DNA of 64,000 nt from Roseateles sp. SL47 (GTDB taxonomy: Bacteria; Pseudomonadota; Gammaproteobacteria; Burkholderiales; Burkholderiaceae_C). The translations under genes were made by a program, and so were the position numbers. Numbering within the stretch: position 1 is the first letter of the stretch; every line of letters begins with the position of its first letter. The DNA is taken from the NCBI RefSeq assembly GCF_026625885.1, contig NZ_CP113068.1, positions 2,666,001-2,730,000 on the forward strand, given 5' to 3'. Under the pieces are notes generated by a model. It was not told the origin of the DNA, searched no databases, and saw only the letters and a list, made by a program, of their open reading frames with translations. Below, piece by piece: positions 1-10,951 of this stretch.

Positions 1-509
1 ACGCTGAAGACCGAATTCTTGATGTCCCGGGCCAGCGACCGGACGCCGCCCAGCGGGTCATGGCCCACGGCGTCCCGCACGCCGGGCACGTCGGTCAGGT
101 CGATGTAGATTTCATCGATGCCCCGGTCTTCCACCACCGGTGCCATCTCCCGCACCGCCGCCTTGAACAGGCGCGAATAGTGGCGGTAGGCCTCGAAGTC
201 GGCGGGCAGCAGGATGGCCTGGGGGGCCAGCAGCGCCGCCTTCATCAGCCCCATGGCGGAAAACACGCCCAGAGCGCGGGCCGGATAGGTGGAGGTGGTC
301 ACCACACCGCGGCCGGTGTAGTCCTGCAGCTTGAAGAACTCCCGCGTGCCGTCGGCCCGCAACTGCGGTGTGTGGGCGCGGCGGCCGCCCACCACCACCG
401 GCAGGCCTTTGAGTTCCGGATAGCGCAGCAGTTCCACGGACGCGTAAAAGGCGTCCATGTCCAGGTGAGCGATCAGTCGATCCGGCAGCAATGGCGTGGA
501 ATCAGCCAT
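1..509 (-). CDS. dinB: DNA polymerase IV (Y-family), 5' part only
   Basis: The reverse strand from 509 reads MADSTPLLPDRLIAHLDMDA and continues open to the window edge, giving 169 residues of the N-terminal part. The first catalytic motif (HLDMDAFYASVE, about residues 15-26) and the second acidic motif (GIDEIYIDL, about residues 131-139) are the palm motifs of Y-family translesion polymerases. Between them is the palm/fingers region with the YPARALGV-type segment. The usual SIDE motif reads GIDE here. The C-terminal thumb and little finger lie outside the window. The family carries out error-prone bypass synthesis in the cytoplasm. Confidence 0.9.
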   Translation of the reverse strand, partial: MADSTPLLPDRLIAHLDMDAFYASVELLRYPELKGLPVVVGGRRAHTPQLRADGTREFFKLQDYTGRGVVTTSTYPARALGVFSAMGLMKAALLAPQAILLPADFEAYRHYSRLFKAAVREMAPVVEDRGIDEIYIDLTDVPGVRDAVGHDPLGGVRSLARDIKNSVFS

Positions 510-638
510 GCGGCATTGTGGCCGAGCGCGGGACCGGGCCTGTCAGCAGACCTCGGGCCACCGGAAGCGGCCCAGGCCGCGAAGGGGTTCTGGCCGTGAT
601 GGCATGGATGGCCCTTGCGGACCTGGCCGCTACGGCAG

Positions 639-674
639 TTATGGCCCTTATGGCCCTTATGGCCCTTATGGCCA
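639..674. repeat. 9-bp tandem repeat (TTATGGCCC x4)
   Basis: Four consecutive copies of TTATGGCCC, the last ending in A, lie in the 189-bp spacer between dinB and the hemerythrin gene. No convincing gene covers them. Read forward in one frame they would encode YGP repeats and in reverse GHK repeats, but neither frame has a ribosome binding site or a family match. I see nothing else in this spacer. Confidence 0.7.
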
Positions 675-698
675 GACTGCCGTTCCGGCCCGTGCCGC

Positions 699-1184
699 TC
701 AGTGGCCGCAGCTGGTGCTGCCACAGCCGGAGGCGCCAGCCCCCGCAGCTTCCAGTGCCGGCTCCTGGAGCGTGCCGGTGGCCGGGTCGAAGCCGCGCTG
801 CTGCATGGTGTAGACCAGCGCCGCATCCATCATTTCCGCATGGCCGGGGAACCATTGCGCCAGCTCCTGGCGCACGATGGGCATCGGCTCGCGGTCGTTG
901 AGCTCTTCCGCGTAGCGCACCACCTCACGCATCACGTTGAGCACCATCGCATGCTGGCTGCTGTGGCAGTTGTCCGGCTCGAAACCGGTGGCCGCCATCC
1001 AGCCCTCTTCCATCGCGAAATGCGCTTCGGTGTGCGCCAGCAGCGCCTTGAAGGCGGGCAGGGCGTCCTCGCCACGGTCCAGCATGTCGCCGAAGCCGTT
1101 GAGCAGCTCCACGAATTCCTCATGGGTGTGATCCAGCTCCGGCTGATTCAGCACCAGGTTGTCAGACCAGTCCAGCGTGCTCAT
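699..1184 (-). CDS. Bacteriohemerythrin (hemerythrin-like di-iron O2-binding protein)
   Basis: A 161-residue protein starting MSTLDWSDNLVLNQPELD. It shows the bacteriohemerythrin ligand series: HTHEEF (about 19-24), HTEAHFAMEE (about 51-60), a paired-His stretch CHSSQH (about 73-78) and PGHAEMMD near residue 115. These ligands bind a mu-oxo di-iron centre that holds O2. A start ten codons upstream is possible, but MSTLDW matches where the family domain begins. The last 25 residues are Ala/Gly-rich and end in a Cys-containing tail (GCGSTSCGH), which is unusual and could bind metal (inference). It is a single domain, probably cytoplasmic, used for oxygen sensing or delivery. Confidence 0.9.
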   Translation of the reverse strand: MSTLDWSDNLVLNQPELDHTHEEFVELLNGFGDMLDRGEDALPAFKALLAHTEAHFAMEEGWMAATGFEPDNCHSSQHAMVLNVMREVVRYAEELNDREPMPIVRQELAQWFPGHAEMMDAALVYTMQQRGFDPATGTLQEPALEAAGAGASGCGSTSCGH

Positions 1185-1252
1185 GTTCAAGCGTCCTTCA
1201 ATGCGCCCAGGCATGGCACCCGGGCGATGCGATGTGATGGATTCGATCAGGT

Positions 1253-2662
<1,410 letters not shown>

Positions 2663-2881
2663 CGCGGGCTCAGCGGGCGGGCAGAAACTTCGGAGCAAGT
2701 CGTAACCGGCCGCCTGCGCCGCCTTCCGCCACCCGGGTCGGACGCCGAGAGGGCGCCGGGGTGGGCATCAGGGTGGGCACAGGTGAGGGGTCTGTCACGT
2801 CTTGTGGCGAACCGGGCGGCCAGCGGCAACCCGGTGGGAGAGAATGCAAACACGATTCTAAAGGGCGAGGACCAAGAGCCG

Positions 2882-3988
2882 ATGGCCGACCGGGCGCAGC
2901 AAGCCACCCATGCGCAACATTCCCAGGCAGCGCCTTCCACGCTGGCCGCCTGGGAAGACACGCGGCTGGAGACGCGGCCCATGCCGCCCAGCCCGCTGAT
3001 CGATGCCCGGCGCCGGTTTGATGTCTGCCATGTGGGCCTGGTGCTGCGTGCGGTGCTGGGCGTGCAACTGGTGCAGGGCCTGGGCCTGGCCATGGCGCAG
3101 GCCACGCTGGTGGGCTGGGTCTGGGCCATGGGCACGGCCACGGTGGCCTCCATGACGGCGGTGCTGTCCTGGCTGCTGATCGTCTGCGGCTCCAAGCGGC
3201 TGCTCTCCCGGCTGCCCCAATGGGCGCAATGGACCCTGCCGATTGCGCTGGGTGCCGCGTGTGCGCATGGCGGCACAGAGCTGCTGGTCTTTGTCGGTCT
3301 CGATGCCGTGACCCCGCTGCAACGGGTGGGCGCCGCTGGTTTTGGCGCGCTCGGGGCGGGCTTGCTGCTGTTCTGGCTGATGCTGCGCGAGCGCGCGCAG
3401 GCGCCGGCCGAGGCCTTGGCCCGGCTGGTGGAGTTGCAATCCCGCATCCGCCCGCATTTCCTGTTCAATACGCTGAACACTGCCATCGCCCTGGTGCGGG
3501 TGGACCCGTCGCGTGCCGAGGAGGTGCTGGAAGACCTGGCCGAGCTGTTCCGCGTGGCGCTGGCCGATACCGGCCCGCGCACCGAAGGTGTACCGCTGGC
3601 GCAGGAAGTGGACCTGGCCAAGCGTTATCTGGCCATCGAGCAGCTGCGTTTCGGCGAACGCCTGCGGGTGGACTGGCAGGTGGACCCATATGGCAACGAC
3701 ACCCGCGTGCCGCCGCTGTTGCTGCAGCCGCTGGTGGAGAACGCCGTGCGCCACGGTGTGGAGCCCAATGACCAAGGTGGGGATGTGAGCATCACCACCC
3801 GGGTGCGTGGCAGTGAGGTGGAGATCCGCGTGGTCAACACGGTGGGCGCGCCCGCCCGCACCCGCGGCCATGGCCTGGCCCTGAAGAATGTGAAGCAGCG
3901 CCTGCGCCTGATGCATGACGTGGCGGCGCGCATCGAGGTGGCGCCGTCGCCCACCCGTTTCATGGTGCGGATTCTGTTGCCGCGCTGA
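2882..3988 (+). CDS. Sensor histidine kinase, LytS/AlgZ type
   Basis: A 368-residue membrane histidine kinase. About four hydrophobic segments lie between residues 55 and 160. A His_kinase domain follows, with RPHFLFNTLN (about residues 189-198) holding the phospho-acceptor His, and a short HATPase with the N box LLQPLVENAVRHG (about 280-292). This is the family that pairs with LytTR regulators, and one follows 27 bp downstream. ATG 2882 is preceded by a weak purine stretch. An upstream in-frame extension exists but runs antisense to argH. The signal is unknown; in relatives the pair controls surface or alginate-type functions. Confidence 0.9.
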   Translation: MADRAQQATHAQHSQAAPSTLAAWEDTRLETRPMPPSPLIDARRRFDVCHVGLVLRAVLGVQLVQGLGLAMAQATLVGWVWAMGTATVASMTAVLSWLLIVCGSKRLLSRLPQWAQWTLPIALGAACAHGGTELLVFVGLDAVTPLQRVGAAGFGALGAGLLLFWLMLRERAQAPAEALARLVELQSRIRPHFLFNTLNTAIALVRVDPSRAEEVLEDLAELFRVALADTGPRTEGVPLAQEVDLAKRYLAIEQLRFGERLRVDWQVDPYGNDTRVPPLLLQPLVENAVRHGVEPNDQGGDVSITTRVRGSEVEIRVVNTVGAPARTRGHGLALKNVKQRLRLMHDVAARIEVAPSPTRFMVRILLPR

Positions 3989-4015
3989 GTGTTTGGCTGA
4001 CCTGACAGGAACGAC

Positions 4016-4822
4016 ATGCTGACCCAACCCCCGCTGAAGGTGCTGATCGTGGACGACGAGCCGCTGGCCCGGCTGCGATTGCGCGGGTTGGTGGAAGCCA
4101 ATGACGAGCCGCGCGCCGAGGTGGCGGCCGAAGCCGCCAGCGGTGAGCAGGCCCTGAACTGGTTGAAGGACCATGCCTGCGACCTGATCCTGCTGGATGT
4201 GCAGATGCCGGGCCTGGACGGGCTCGGGCTGGCGCAGGCGATGCTGGGGCGGCCACTGGCGCCCGCCATCGTGTTCGTGACGGCCCATGCGCAACATGCG
4301 CTGCAGGCCTTCGAACTGGAGGCGCTGGACTACCTGACCAAACCGGTGCGGCGCGAGCGGCTGCAGGCCAGTCTCGTCCGGGTGGCGCAGCGGCTGGTGG
4401 AGCGCGCGGCGGCCAAGTCCCGGGGACCGCAGGAAGCCCCACCGGCGGACGACGGGCCGGTGATCAACATCACCGAGCGGGGGCGGCTCTTGCGGGTACC
4501 GCTGGCCGAGGTGCTGTATTTCAAGGCGGAGCTGAAGTACCTCACGCTGAGGACGGCCACCCACAGCCATGTGATGGACGGCTCCTTGACCGATCTGGAG
4601 CAGCGCCTGGGGGATCGATTCCTGCGCGTGCATCGCAATGCGCTGGTCGCCAAGGCGGCCGTGCGCGAGCTGGAGCGGCATGTGCCGACGGTCGGTGAAG
4701 GCGACGGCGAACCGGGCGGTGAACTCGGCTGGGCGGTCCGGGTCGCGCATGTGAATGAATGGCTCGCCGTCTCGCGCCGCCAGGTGGCGGCGGTGCGAGA
4801 GGCACTGGCCGGGCAGCGCTGA
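4016..4822 (+). CDS. LytTR-family response regulator (AlgR-like)
   Basis: 268 residues. The N-terminal receiver domain has VDDEP (about 13-17), the phospho-acceptor Asp in LLDVQMPGLDG (about residue 61) and the conserved Lys in LTKPVR. A C-terminal LytTR DNA-binding domain follows (about 145-262), with the typical YFKAELKYL and RFLRVHRNALV segments. It is paired with the LytS-type kinase just upstream and is presumably phosphorylated by it. An insertion of about 12 residues rich in Gly and Glu (EGDGEPGGELG) near residue 230 separates two LytTR strands. Its stop lies 21 bp from the convergent ppc stop. Confidence 0.93.
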   Translation: MLTQPPLKVLIVDDEPLARLRLRGLVEANDEPRAEVAAEAASGEQALNWLKDHACDLILLDVQMPGLDGLGLAQAMLGRPLAPAIVFVTAHAQHALQAFELEALDYLTKPVRRERLQASLVRVAQRLVERAAAKSRGPQEAPPADDGPVINITERGRLLRVPLAEVLYFKAELKYLTLRTATHSHVMDGSLTDLEQRLGDRFLRVHRNALVAKAAVRELERHVPTVGEGDGEPGGELGWAVRVAHVNEWLAVSRRQVAAVREALAGQR

Positions 4823-4843
4823 GGAAGACGCGCGCCGGGCGCG

Positions 4844-7774
4844 TCAGCCCGTATTGCGCAGCCCCGCTGCAATCCCGTTGATCGACAGATGGATGCCGCG
4901 TTGCACCCGCTCCATGCGCGGGTCCTGCGCACGGTTCTCGGCTGGGATCGCCCGATAGCGCCGCATCAATTCCACCTGCAGGTGGTTCAGCGGGTCGATG
5001 TAGGGGAAGCGATGCTCGATCGAGCGGGCCAGGGCCGGGTTCGCGGCCAGGCGGTGACCATCGCCGGTGATCAGGGCCAGCGCTTCTTCGGTCCGCTGGA
5101 ATTCGGCCTGGATCGCGCTGAAGATCTTCTTGCCCAGGCGCTTGTCCTCGACCAGTTCCAGGTAGCGCTGCGCAATGTCCAGGTCGGCCTTGGCCAGCAC
5201 CATGTCCAGGTTGGACAGCAGCGTGCGGAAGAAGGGCCACTGTTTGAACATGCGCTTGAGCAGGGCCAGCTTGTCCTCCCGGTCTGCACCCTTGCCCAGG
5301 AAGCTCAACACACCGGACCCGAAACCGCACCAGCCCGGCAGGGTGATGCGGGATTGGCCCCAGCTGAAGCCCCAGGGAATCGCCCGCAGGTCCTCGATGG
5401 CCCGTGTGGCCTTGCGCGAGGCCGGCCGAGAACCGATGTTGAGCTCGGCAATTTCGCGGATGGGTGTGGCGGCGAAGAAGAAGTCGGCAAAGCCCGGGGT
5501 GTCGTAGACCAGGCCGCGGTAGGCGGCGAAGCTGGTGTCGGACAAGGACTGCGCCGCCTCCATGAAGGACTTGGGCGCCGGCTTGGTGGGGTGCAGCAGG
5601 GTGGCTTCCAGGGTGGCGGCCACCAGCGTCTCCAGATTGCGCCGGCCGATCTCCGGATTGGCGTATTTGGAGTTGATCACCTCGCCCTGCTCGGTCAGGC
5701 GGATCTGCCCGTTCACCGTGCCGGGAGGCTGCGCCAGGATGGCCTGGTAGCTCGGGCCACCGCCGCGGCCCACCGTCCCTCCGCGCCCGTGGAACAGGCG
5801 CAAGGTGAGCGGGCCCTGCTGACACAGCTCGTCAAACAGCTGCACCAATGCAATTTCCGCGCGGTACAGCTCCCAGCTGCTGGTGAACACGCCGCCGTCC
5901 TTGTTGGAGTCGGAGTAGCCCAGCATGATGTCCTGCTCGCCGCCGGAGCGCCGCACCAGTGCGGCCATGCCCGGCAGTTCATAGAAGCCGCGCATGATGG
6001 CCGGCGCATGCCGCAGGTCGGCAATCGTCTCGAACAGCGGCACGACGATCAGGTCGCTGATTGCCGCTCCGTCCAGCGTGCCGCGCAGCAGGCCCACCTC
6101 CTTCATCAGCAACTGCACTTCCAGCAGGTCGCTGACGTCTTCGGTGTGGGAGATGATGTAGTGACGCAGGGCCTGGCGGCCGTAGCGTTGCAGCGATTCG
6201 CGGGCGGTGTCGAAGATGGCGAGTTCGCGCTGGGCATGCTCGCTGTAGCTGGCGCCCAGCACCCGCAGCGGGCGGGTTTCATTAAGCAGGCGCACCAGCA
6301 GCTCGCGACGGGCGGTTTCGTCCAGGGCGCTGTAGTCGTGGCACACGCGCGCCGTGCGCAGCAGTTCGGCCACCACGGCCTCGTGCTGGTCCGAGCTCTG
6401 GCGCAGGTCCAGGGTGGCCAGATGGAAGCCGAAAACCTGCACGGCACGGATCAGCGGCTTGAGCCGCGGCGCGATCAGGGCCTGGGCATGGTGGCTCTCC
6501 AGCGAGGACTGGATGATCCGCAGGTCGGCCAGCAGTTCGTCCGGGGCCTGATAGGGCGACTGCGGTGCCACCGCATGGCGCAGTGCCTCGGTGCCGGTCA
6601 GTTCCTGCAGCGTGGCCGCCAGCCGTGCATACATGCCGGTGAGGGCCCGGCGATAGGGTTCATCCAGGCGATGCTCGTTCCGGTCCGGGCTGCGCTCGGC
6701 CAAGGCTTGCATCTCCGGCGTGACGCCGGTCAGGCGCAGTGAGATGGACAGTTCCGCGCCCAGCTCATGCAGCTCGGTCAGGTAGTGGCGCAGCGCCACT
6801 TCAGCCTGACGCTTGAGCGCCTGGCGCATGGTGTCGGCGGTGACGTTCGGATTGCCGTCGCGGTCGCCGCCGATCCACTGGCCCATGCGCAGGAAGGACG
6901 ACAGCGACTCGCCGGGCAGCGCCTCCTCCAGCTCGGCATACAGCTTGGGGATCTCGCGCAGGAAGGTCGAGTGGTAGTAGCTCAGCGCATTCTCGATTTC
7001 ATCAGCCACCGTGAGCTTGGAGTAGCGCAGCATGCGGGTTTGCCACAGCTGGGTGACACGGGCACGGATGAGGCTTTCGTTGGCAGCGCGGTCGCGGTCG
7101 GTGTAGAGACCGTCGCGTTGCGTGACCAGCTCGGCAATGGCGCGTTCGGCGTCCAGAATGCTCTTGCGCTGGACCTCGGTCGGATGGGCCGTCAGCACCG
7201 GCGAGATAAATCCGTTCTGCAGCGTGCGCGCCACTTCACCCGGCCGCACGCCGGCTTCAAACAAGCGCTCCAGCGCATAAGCCAGCGAGCCGGGCTGCAG
7301 GCTGCCTTCGCGGTCGTGGATTTCGCGGCGGCGCACGTGATGGCGGTCTTCCGCAATGTTGGCCAGATGCGAGAAATAGCTGAAGGCGCGGATCACGCTC
7401 ACCGTCTGCTCGCCGGAGAGGCTCTTGAGCAGCTTGTCCATTTGCTTGCCGGCCTGCGCATCCCGCTTGAGGCGGAAGGCCACCGACAACTGGCGCACCC
7501 GCTCCACCAGTTCATACGCTTCGCGGCCTTCCTGCTCGCGGATCACCTCGCCGAGGATGCGGCCCAGCAGGCGGATGTCTTCCATCAACGGCTGGTTCTT
7601 GTCCTTGGCGGCCCGGCTGGCCGCCGGCGAGGGGCTCACCTTGCCGCGCGGTGCGGCAGCCTTGCGAGCGGGCTTGGAGGGTTGCTTTGCAGCCTTGGTG
7701 GCCTTCGCGACAGGGGGCGCCTTGGCAACCCTGGCGGAGTCGGAACGGGAACGGGAGGCGGAGCTGGCAGGCAT
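4844..7774 (-). CDS. ppc: Phosphoenolpyruvate carboxylase
   Basis: A 976-residue cytoplasmic enzyme that carboxylates PEP to oxaloacetate to refill the TCA cycle. Visible signatures are [13 protein letters not shown] (catalytic His region), [22 protein letters not shown], the [14 protein letters not shown] loop and the C-terminal RNTG end that is typical of the family. The first roughly 60 residues are an Ala/Lys/Ser-rich extension not found in short homologues; an internal Met at MEDIRLLG could be the true start. It is divergent from hemC over 190 bp. Confidence 0.97.
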   Translation of the reverse strand: MPASSASRSRSDSARVAKAPPVAKATKAAKQPSKPARKAAAPRGKVSPSPAASRAAKDKNQPLMEDIRLLGRILGEVIREQEGREAYELVERVRQLSVAFRLKRDAQAGKQMDKLLKSLSGEQTVSVIRAFSYFSHLANIAEDRHHVRRREIHDREGSLQPGSLAYALERLFEAGVRPGEVARTLQNGFISPVLTAHPTEVQRKSILDAERAIAELVTQRDGLYTDRDRAANESLIRARVTQLWQTRMLRYSKLTVADEIENALSYYHSTFLREIPKLYAELEEALPGESLSSFLRMGQWIGGDRDGNPNVTADTMRQALKRQAEVALRHYLTELHELGAELSISLRLTGVTPEMQALAERSPDRNEHRLDEPYRRALTGMYARLAATLQELTGTEALRHAVAPQSPYQAPDELLADLRIIQSSLESHHAQALIAPRLKPLIRAVQVFGFHLATLDLRQSSDQHEAVVAELLRTARVCHDYSALDETARRELLVRLLNETRPLRVLGASYSEHAQRELAIFDTARESLQRYGRQALRHYIISHTEDVSDLLEVQLLMKEVGLLRGTLDGAAISDLIVVPLFETIADLRHAPAIMRGFYELPGMAALVRRSGGEQDIMLGYSDSNKDGGVFTSSWELYRAEIALVQLFDELCQQGPLTLRLFHGRGGTVGRGGGPSYQAILAQPPGTVNGQIRLTEQGEVINSKYANPEIGRRNLETLVAATLEATLLHPTKPAPKSFMEAAQSLSDTSFAAYRGLVYDTPGFADFFFAATPIREIAELNIGSRPASRKATRAIEDLRAIPWGFSWGQSRITLPGWCGFGSGVLSFLGKGADREDKLALLKRMFKQWPFFRTLLSNLDMVLAKADLDIAQRYLELVEDKRLGKKIFSAIQAEFQRTEEALALITGDGHRLAANPALARSIEHRFPYIDPLNHLQVELMRRYRAIPAENRAQDPRMERVQRGIHLSINGIAAGLRNTG

Positions 7775-7965
7775 GGCGTCGTCTTGCGGCAGAAGGGGTG
7801 GCAGGGCGGGGCGATGTAACCGAGTTACCTGTATTTGACTGTATCAGTTTCCGCCCGGGCGACTGGCGCGCAGCCACCTCGCAAACCTCGATATCCCTCA
7901 ACCAACGCTTCGTGCAGACGTGAGGTCAGATCAGCGCAGGGCCGGTGTCCGCTACGATGCCGGGC

Positions 7966-8901
7966 ATGACGCATACAGAACCATTCGTGATCGCCACGCG
8001 GGAAAGCCGTCTGGCGCTCTGGCAGGCCGAACATGTGCAGGCGCTGCTGCAGGCTCGGGGCCTGCAGGTGTCCCTGCTGGGCATGACCACCCGGGGGGAC
8101 CAGATCCTGGACCGCACGCTCTCCAAGGTCGGCGGCAAGGGGCTGTTTGTCAAGGAACTGGAAACCGCGCTGGAAGACGGCCGGGCGCAGTTGGCGGTGC
8201 ATTCGCTCAAGGATGTGCCGATGGAGCTGCCCGAAGGCTTTGTGCTGGCGGCGGTGCTGGAACGGGAAGACCCGCGCGATGCACTGGTGTCTCCGCGGTA
8301 TGCCTCGCTGGCGGAACTTCCCGCCGGGGCCTGTGTGGGCACGTCCAGCCTGCGGCGGGTGACGCAGCTTCGCAATTTGCGTCCCGACCTGCGGGTGGAA
8401 CCGGTGCGGGGCAATCTGGACACCCGTCTGCGCAAGCTGGATGAAGGCCAGTACGACGCCATCCTGCTGGCGGCGGCCGGTCTCAAGCGACTCGGCCTGG
8501 AAGGGCGGATCCGTCAGCGCTTCGGTGTGGACGAGATGATTCCCTGCGCCGGGCAGGGGGCGCTGGGCATCGAGATCCGGGCGGAGCATCAGGCGCTGCG
8601 TCCGCATCTGCAGGCGATGACCGATGCCAACACGCATCTGGCGGTGGTGGCGGAGCGAGCCGTGTCCCGCGCGCTGGGCGGCAGCTGCTCCATGCCGCTG
8701 GCTGCGCATGCGGTGTGGAATGGCGCTGGGCAACTGTCGCTGACCGCCGCCCTGGGCCATCCGGTACAGACCGACCGGCCGCTGCTGCGCGCCGAGGTGG
8801 CGGGGCCGGTGACCGATCTCGCCGCAGCCGAAACGCTGGGCCGGCAAGCCGCTCAGGCGCTGCAGGAGCGCGGCGCGTCTGACTATCTCCAGGACACCTG
8901 A
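7966..8901 (+). CDS. hemC: Porphobilinogen deaminase (hydroxymethylbilane synthase)
   Basis: 311 residues. It polymerises four porphobilinogens into hydroxymethylbilane in tetrapyrrole synthesis. [12 protein letters not shown] near the N terminus, [11 protein letters not shown] (active-site region), GTSSLRR and the [13 protein letters not shown] loop with the dipyrromethane-cofactor Cys (near residue 244) are all present. ATG 7966 is chosen; a GTG 7 codons upstream is the alternative. It is the first gene of hemC-hemD-hemX-hemY, with hemD starting 4 bp after its stop. Confidence 0.96.
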   Translation: MTHTEPFVIATRESRLALWQAEHVQALLQARGLQVSLLGMTTRGDQILDRTLSKVGGKGLFVKELETALEDGRAQLAVHSLKDVPMELPEGFVLAAVLEREDPRDALVSPRYASLAELPAGACVGTSSLRRVTQLRNLRPDLRVEPVRGNLDTRLRKLDEGQYDAILLAAAGLKRLGLEGRIRQRFGVDEMIPCAGQGALGIEIRAEHQALRPHLQAMTDANTHLAVVAERAVSRALGGSCSMPLAAHAVWNGAGQLSLTAALGHPVQTDRPLLRAEVAGPVTDLAAAETLGRQAAQALQERGASDYLQDT

Positions 8902-8905
8902 CCCC

Positions 8906-9808
8906 ATGGCGGACGCGGCACAGTTGCTGCTCACCCGGCCGCTGGCCCAGGCGCAGGACTGGTCGGAGCGCCTGGCCGCGCTGGGCGTGCCGACCCTTGC
9001 CTTTCCGCTCATCGACATCGTTCCTTCAGATGACGCCGCCCCCGCGCGGGACGCCTGGGCCGACGTGGCGCGTTTGGCGCTGGTGATGTTTGTGAGCCCG
9101 AATGCAGTCCGCCACTTTTTTGATCACCGCCCCCCGGGACAGGGGTGGCCGGAGAACGTCCTGGCCGCCACGGTCGGGCCTGGCAGCGCCCAGGCCCTGG
9201 AGGCGGCGGGGGTGCCGTCCGCCTGCATCGTGCAACCGCCGCGCGACGCGGACAGCCTGGACTCTGAGCATCTCTGGCCGGAACTCCAGCGGGTGGCCGG
9301 CAGCGACTGGACCGGACGCTCGGCCTTGATGGTGCGCGGCGACGGCGGGCGCGAATGGCTGGGTGACCGGCTGAAAGAGGCCGGCGCCTCGGTGGAGGCC
9401 ATCAGCGTCTACCGGCGGCAGTGCCCCGTGCTGGACGCGCAGGGGCGTGAATGCCTGAAGACGGTCCTGGCACAGCCGGATCGTCATGTGTGGCTGTTCA
9501 GCAGTTCGGAAGCGGTGGGGTATTTGGCGTCGATGCTGGGTGATGTGGAGGCGCGGGCGGGGGCGGGGGCGCGGGCGTCACCGGAGTCCGGGACGGATGG
9601 CGGGCGTTTGGCATCGCCGGTGCTGCCGGCGGAAGGCTTCGGGCCGGTGGACTGGGGGGCCGTCCGTGCGGTGGCCACCCATGAGCGAATCGCGGCCCGC
9701 GCACGTGCGTTGGGCCTCATCCATGTGGTTTTGGTGCGACCGGACGCCGTGGCGGTGGCTGAGGCTTTCCGTCGTCTGTCAGGGTCCCCCCTAGAATCCG
9801 CGACGTGA
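8906..9808 (+). CDS. hemD: Uroporphyrinogen-III synthase
   Basis: 300 residues. It cyclises hydroxymethylbilane with D-ring inversion to uroporphyrinogen III. The start LLLTRPLAQAQDWSERLAALG and the internal FVSPNAVRHFF segment are family-typical, and position directly after hemC supports the call. Sequence conservation in this family is always low. A low-complexity Gly/Ala/Ser insert (about residues 215-245) precedes the last conserved ATHERIAARARALG segment. The stop overlaps the GTG start of hemX by 4 bp, which suggests translational coupling. Confidence 0.9.
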   Translation: MADAAQLLLTRPLAQAQDWSERLAALGVPTLAFPLIDIVPSDDAAPARDAWADVARLALVMFVSPNAVRHFFDHRPPGQGWPENVLAATVGPGSAQALEAAGVPSACIVQPPRDADSLDSEHLWPELQRVAGSDWTGRSALMVRGDGGREWLGDRLKEAGASVEAISVYRRQCPVLDAQGRECLKTVLAQPDRHVWLFSSSEAVGYLASMLGDVEARAGAGARASPESGTDGGRLASPVLPAEGFGPVDWGAVRAVATHERIAARARALGLIHVVLVRPDAVAVAEAFRRLSGSPLESAT

Positions 9809-10941
9809 GCGAGACCAACACCCCAGCGGCCGACGTTTCGTCGCCCTCCACCCCCGCCCCGTCGCCGCGTTCCGGCGGCGCCACCTTGTCACAGGCTGTC
9901 GTGGCCGTGGTCGGCCTGATTGCGCTCCTGGCGCTGGGCCTGGCCTGGCAGAGCCAGCAACGCCTGAAACAGGCTGAGCAGGAACTCGTCAGGCGGCAGG
10001 ACAGCAGCCAGAGCGACGCCAACATTGCCCGCGACCAGTCCCGGCAGGCCCAGGAATTGGCGCGCGACACGGCCGCCAAGGTGGCCCTGCTGGACGCCAA
10101 GCTGGCCGAGGTGGCCCTGCAGCGGGAGCAACTGGAACTGCTGATGCAGTCCATGACCCGCTCCCGGGACGAAAACGTGGTCGGTGACATTGAAGCCTCA
10201 TTGCGCGTGGCCATGCAGCAGGCGGCCATCACTGGCAGTGCGGAACCGCTGGTGTCCGCCCTGCGCCAGGCCGACGAACGGCTGGCGCGCTACCGGCAGC
10301 CGCGCCTGGAAGGCGTGCGCCGCGCGGTGGTGCGGGACCTGGACCGGATCAAGGCGGTGAGTGTGGTGGATGTCTCCACCCTGACCATCAAGCTGGACGA
10401 AGTCGCCCGCCAGGTGGACGACCTCCCGCTGTTGGCCGTCAGTCAACCAGGGAACCCGCCCGGCAGCGAGGCCCCGCGCACCGCCAGCGTGGCACGTCCG
10501 GCCAAAGCGGCTGCGCCCGCCGGCACCAGCACGCCACTGGATCCGAATGCGGGCTGGTGGGAGCGCGCCTGGCACGACGCCGGCAACAAATGGGACCAGC
10601 TCTCCAGCGACGTCTGGCGCGAAGCGCGTGGCCTGTTGCGAGTGACGCGCATCGATCATCCCGAAGCCGCCCTGATGGCGCCGGAGCAGATGTTCTTCCT
10701 GCGCGAGAACCTCAAGCTGCGGCTACTGAATGCGCGGCTGGCGCTGCTGAGCCGTCAGTTCGACACGGCGCAGAGCGATCTGCGCGAGGCACAAGGCATG
10801 CTGGAGCGGTATTTCGATGACCGGTCCCGCAAGCTGACCGTCACGACCGAGCTGCTGCGCCAGGTGCAGGGGCAGGCCCGCCAGGTGCAGGTGCCGCGCC
10901 CGGATGACACGCTGGCCGCGCTGAGCGCGGTCGCCCGCTGA
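9805..10941 (+). CDS. hemX: HemX-type membrane protein (uroporphyrinogen-III C-methyltransferase-like family)
   Basis: 378 residues starting at GTG. The cytoplasmic N-terminal tail is Pro/Ser-rich. One transmembrane helix (about 33-52, AVVAVVGLIALLALGLAW) is followed by a long Gln/Ala coiled-coil and a globular region ending in VQVPRPDDTLAAL. This layout and the position between hemD and hemY identify HemX. It has no SAM-dependent methyltransferase domain despite the historical name. Its role is probably in an inner-membrane tetrapyrrole complex (inference from family and context). Confidence 0.88.
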   Translation: MSETNTPAADVSSPSTPAPSPRSGGATLSQAVVAVVGLIALLALGLAWQSQQRLKQAEQELVRRQDSSQSDANIARDQSRQAQELARDTAAKVALLDAKLAEVALQREQLELLMQSMTRSRDENVVGDIEASLRVAMQQAAITGSAEPLVSALRQADERLARYRQPRLEGVRRAVVRDLDRIKAVSVVDVSTLTIKLDEVARQVDDLPLLAVSQPGNPPGSEAPRTASVARPAKAAAPAGTSTPLDPNAGWWERAWHDAGNKWDQLSSDVWREARGLLRVTRIDHPEAALMAPEQMFFLRENLKLRLLNARLALLSRQFDTAQSDLREAQGMLERYFDDRSRKLTVTTELLRQVQGQARQVQVPRPDDTLAALSAVAR

Positions 10942-10951
10942 GGACAGCGCC

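Noticed and set aside
496..813. Frame encoding YGPYGPYGPYG
   Set aside because: No ribosome site, overlaps dinB and hemerythrin genes on the other strand; repeat explained by the 9-bp DNA repeat.
2858..4750. 630-residue minus-strand frame
   Set aside because: Antisense of the kinase and regulator genes; same shadow effect.
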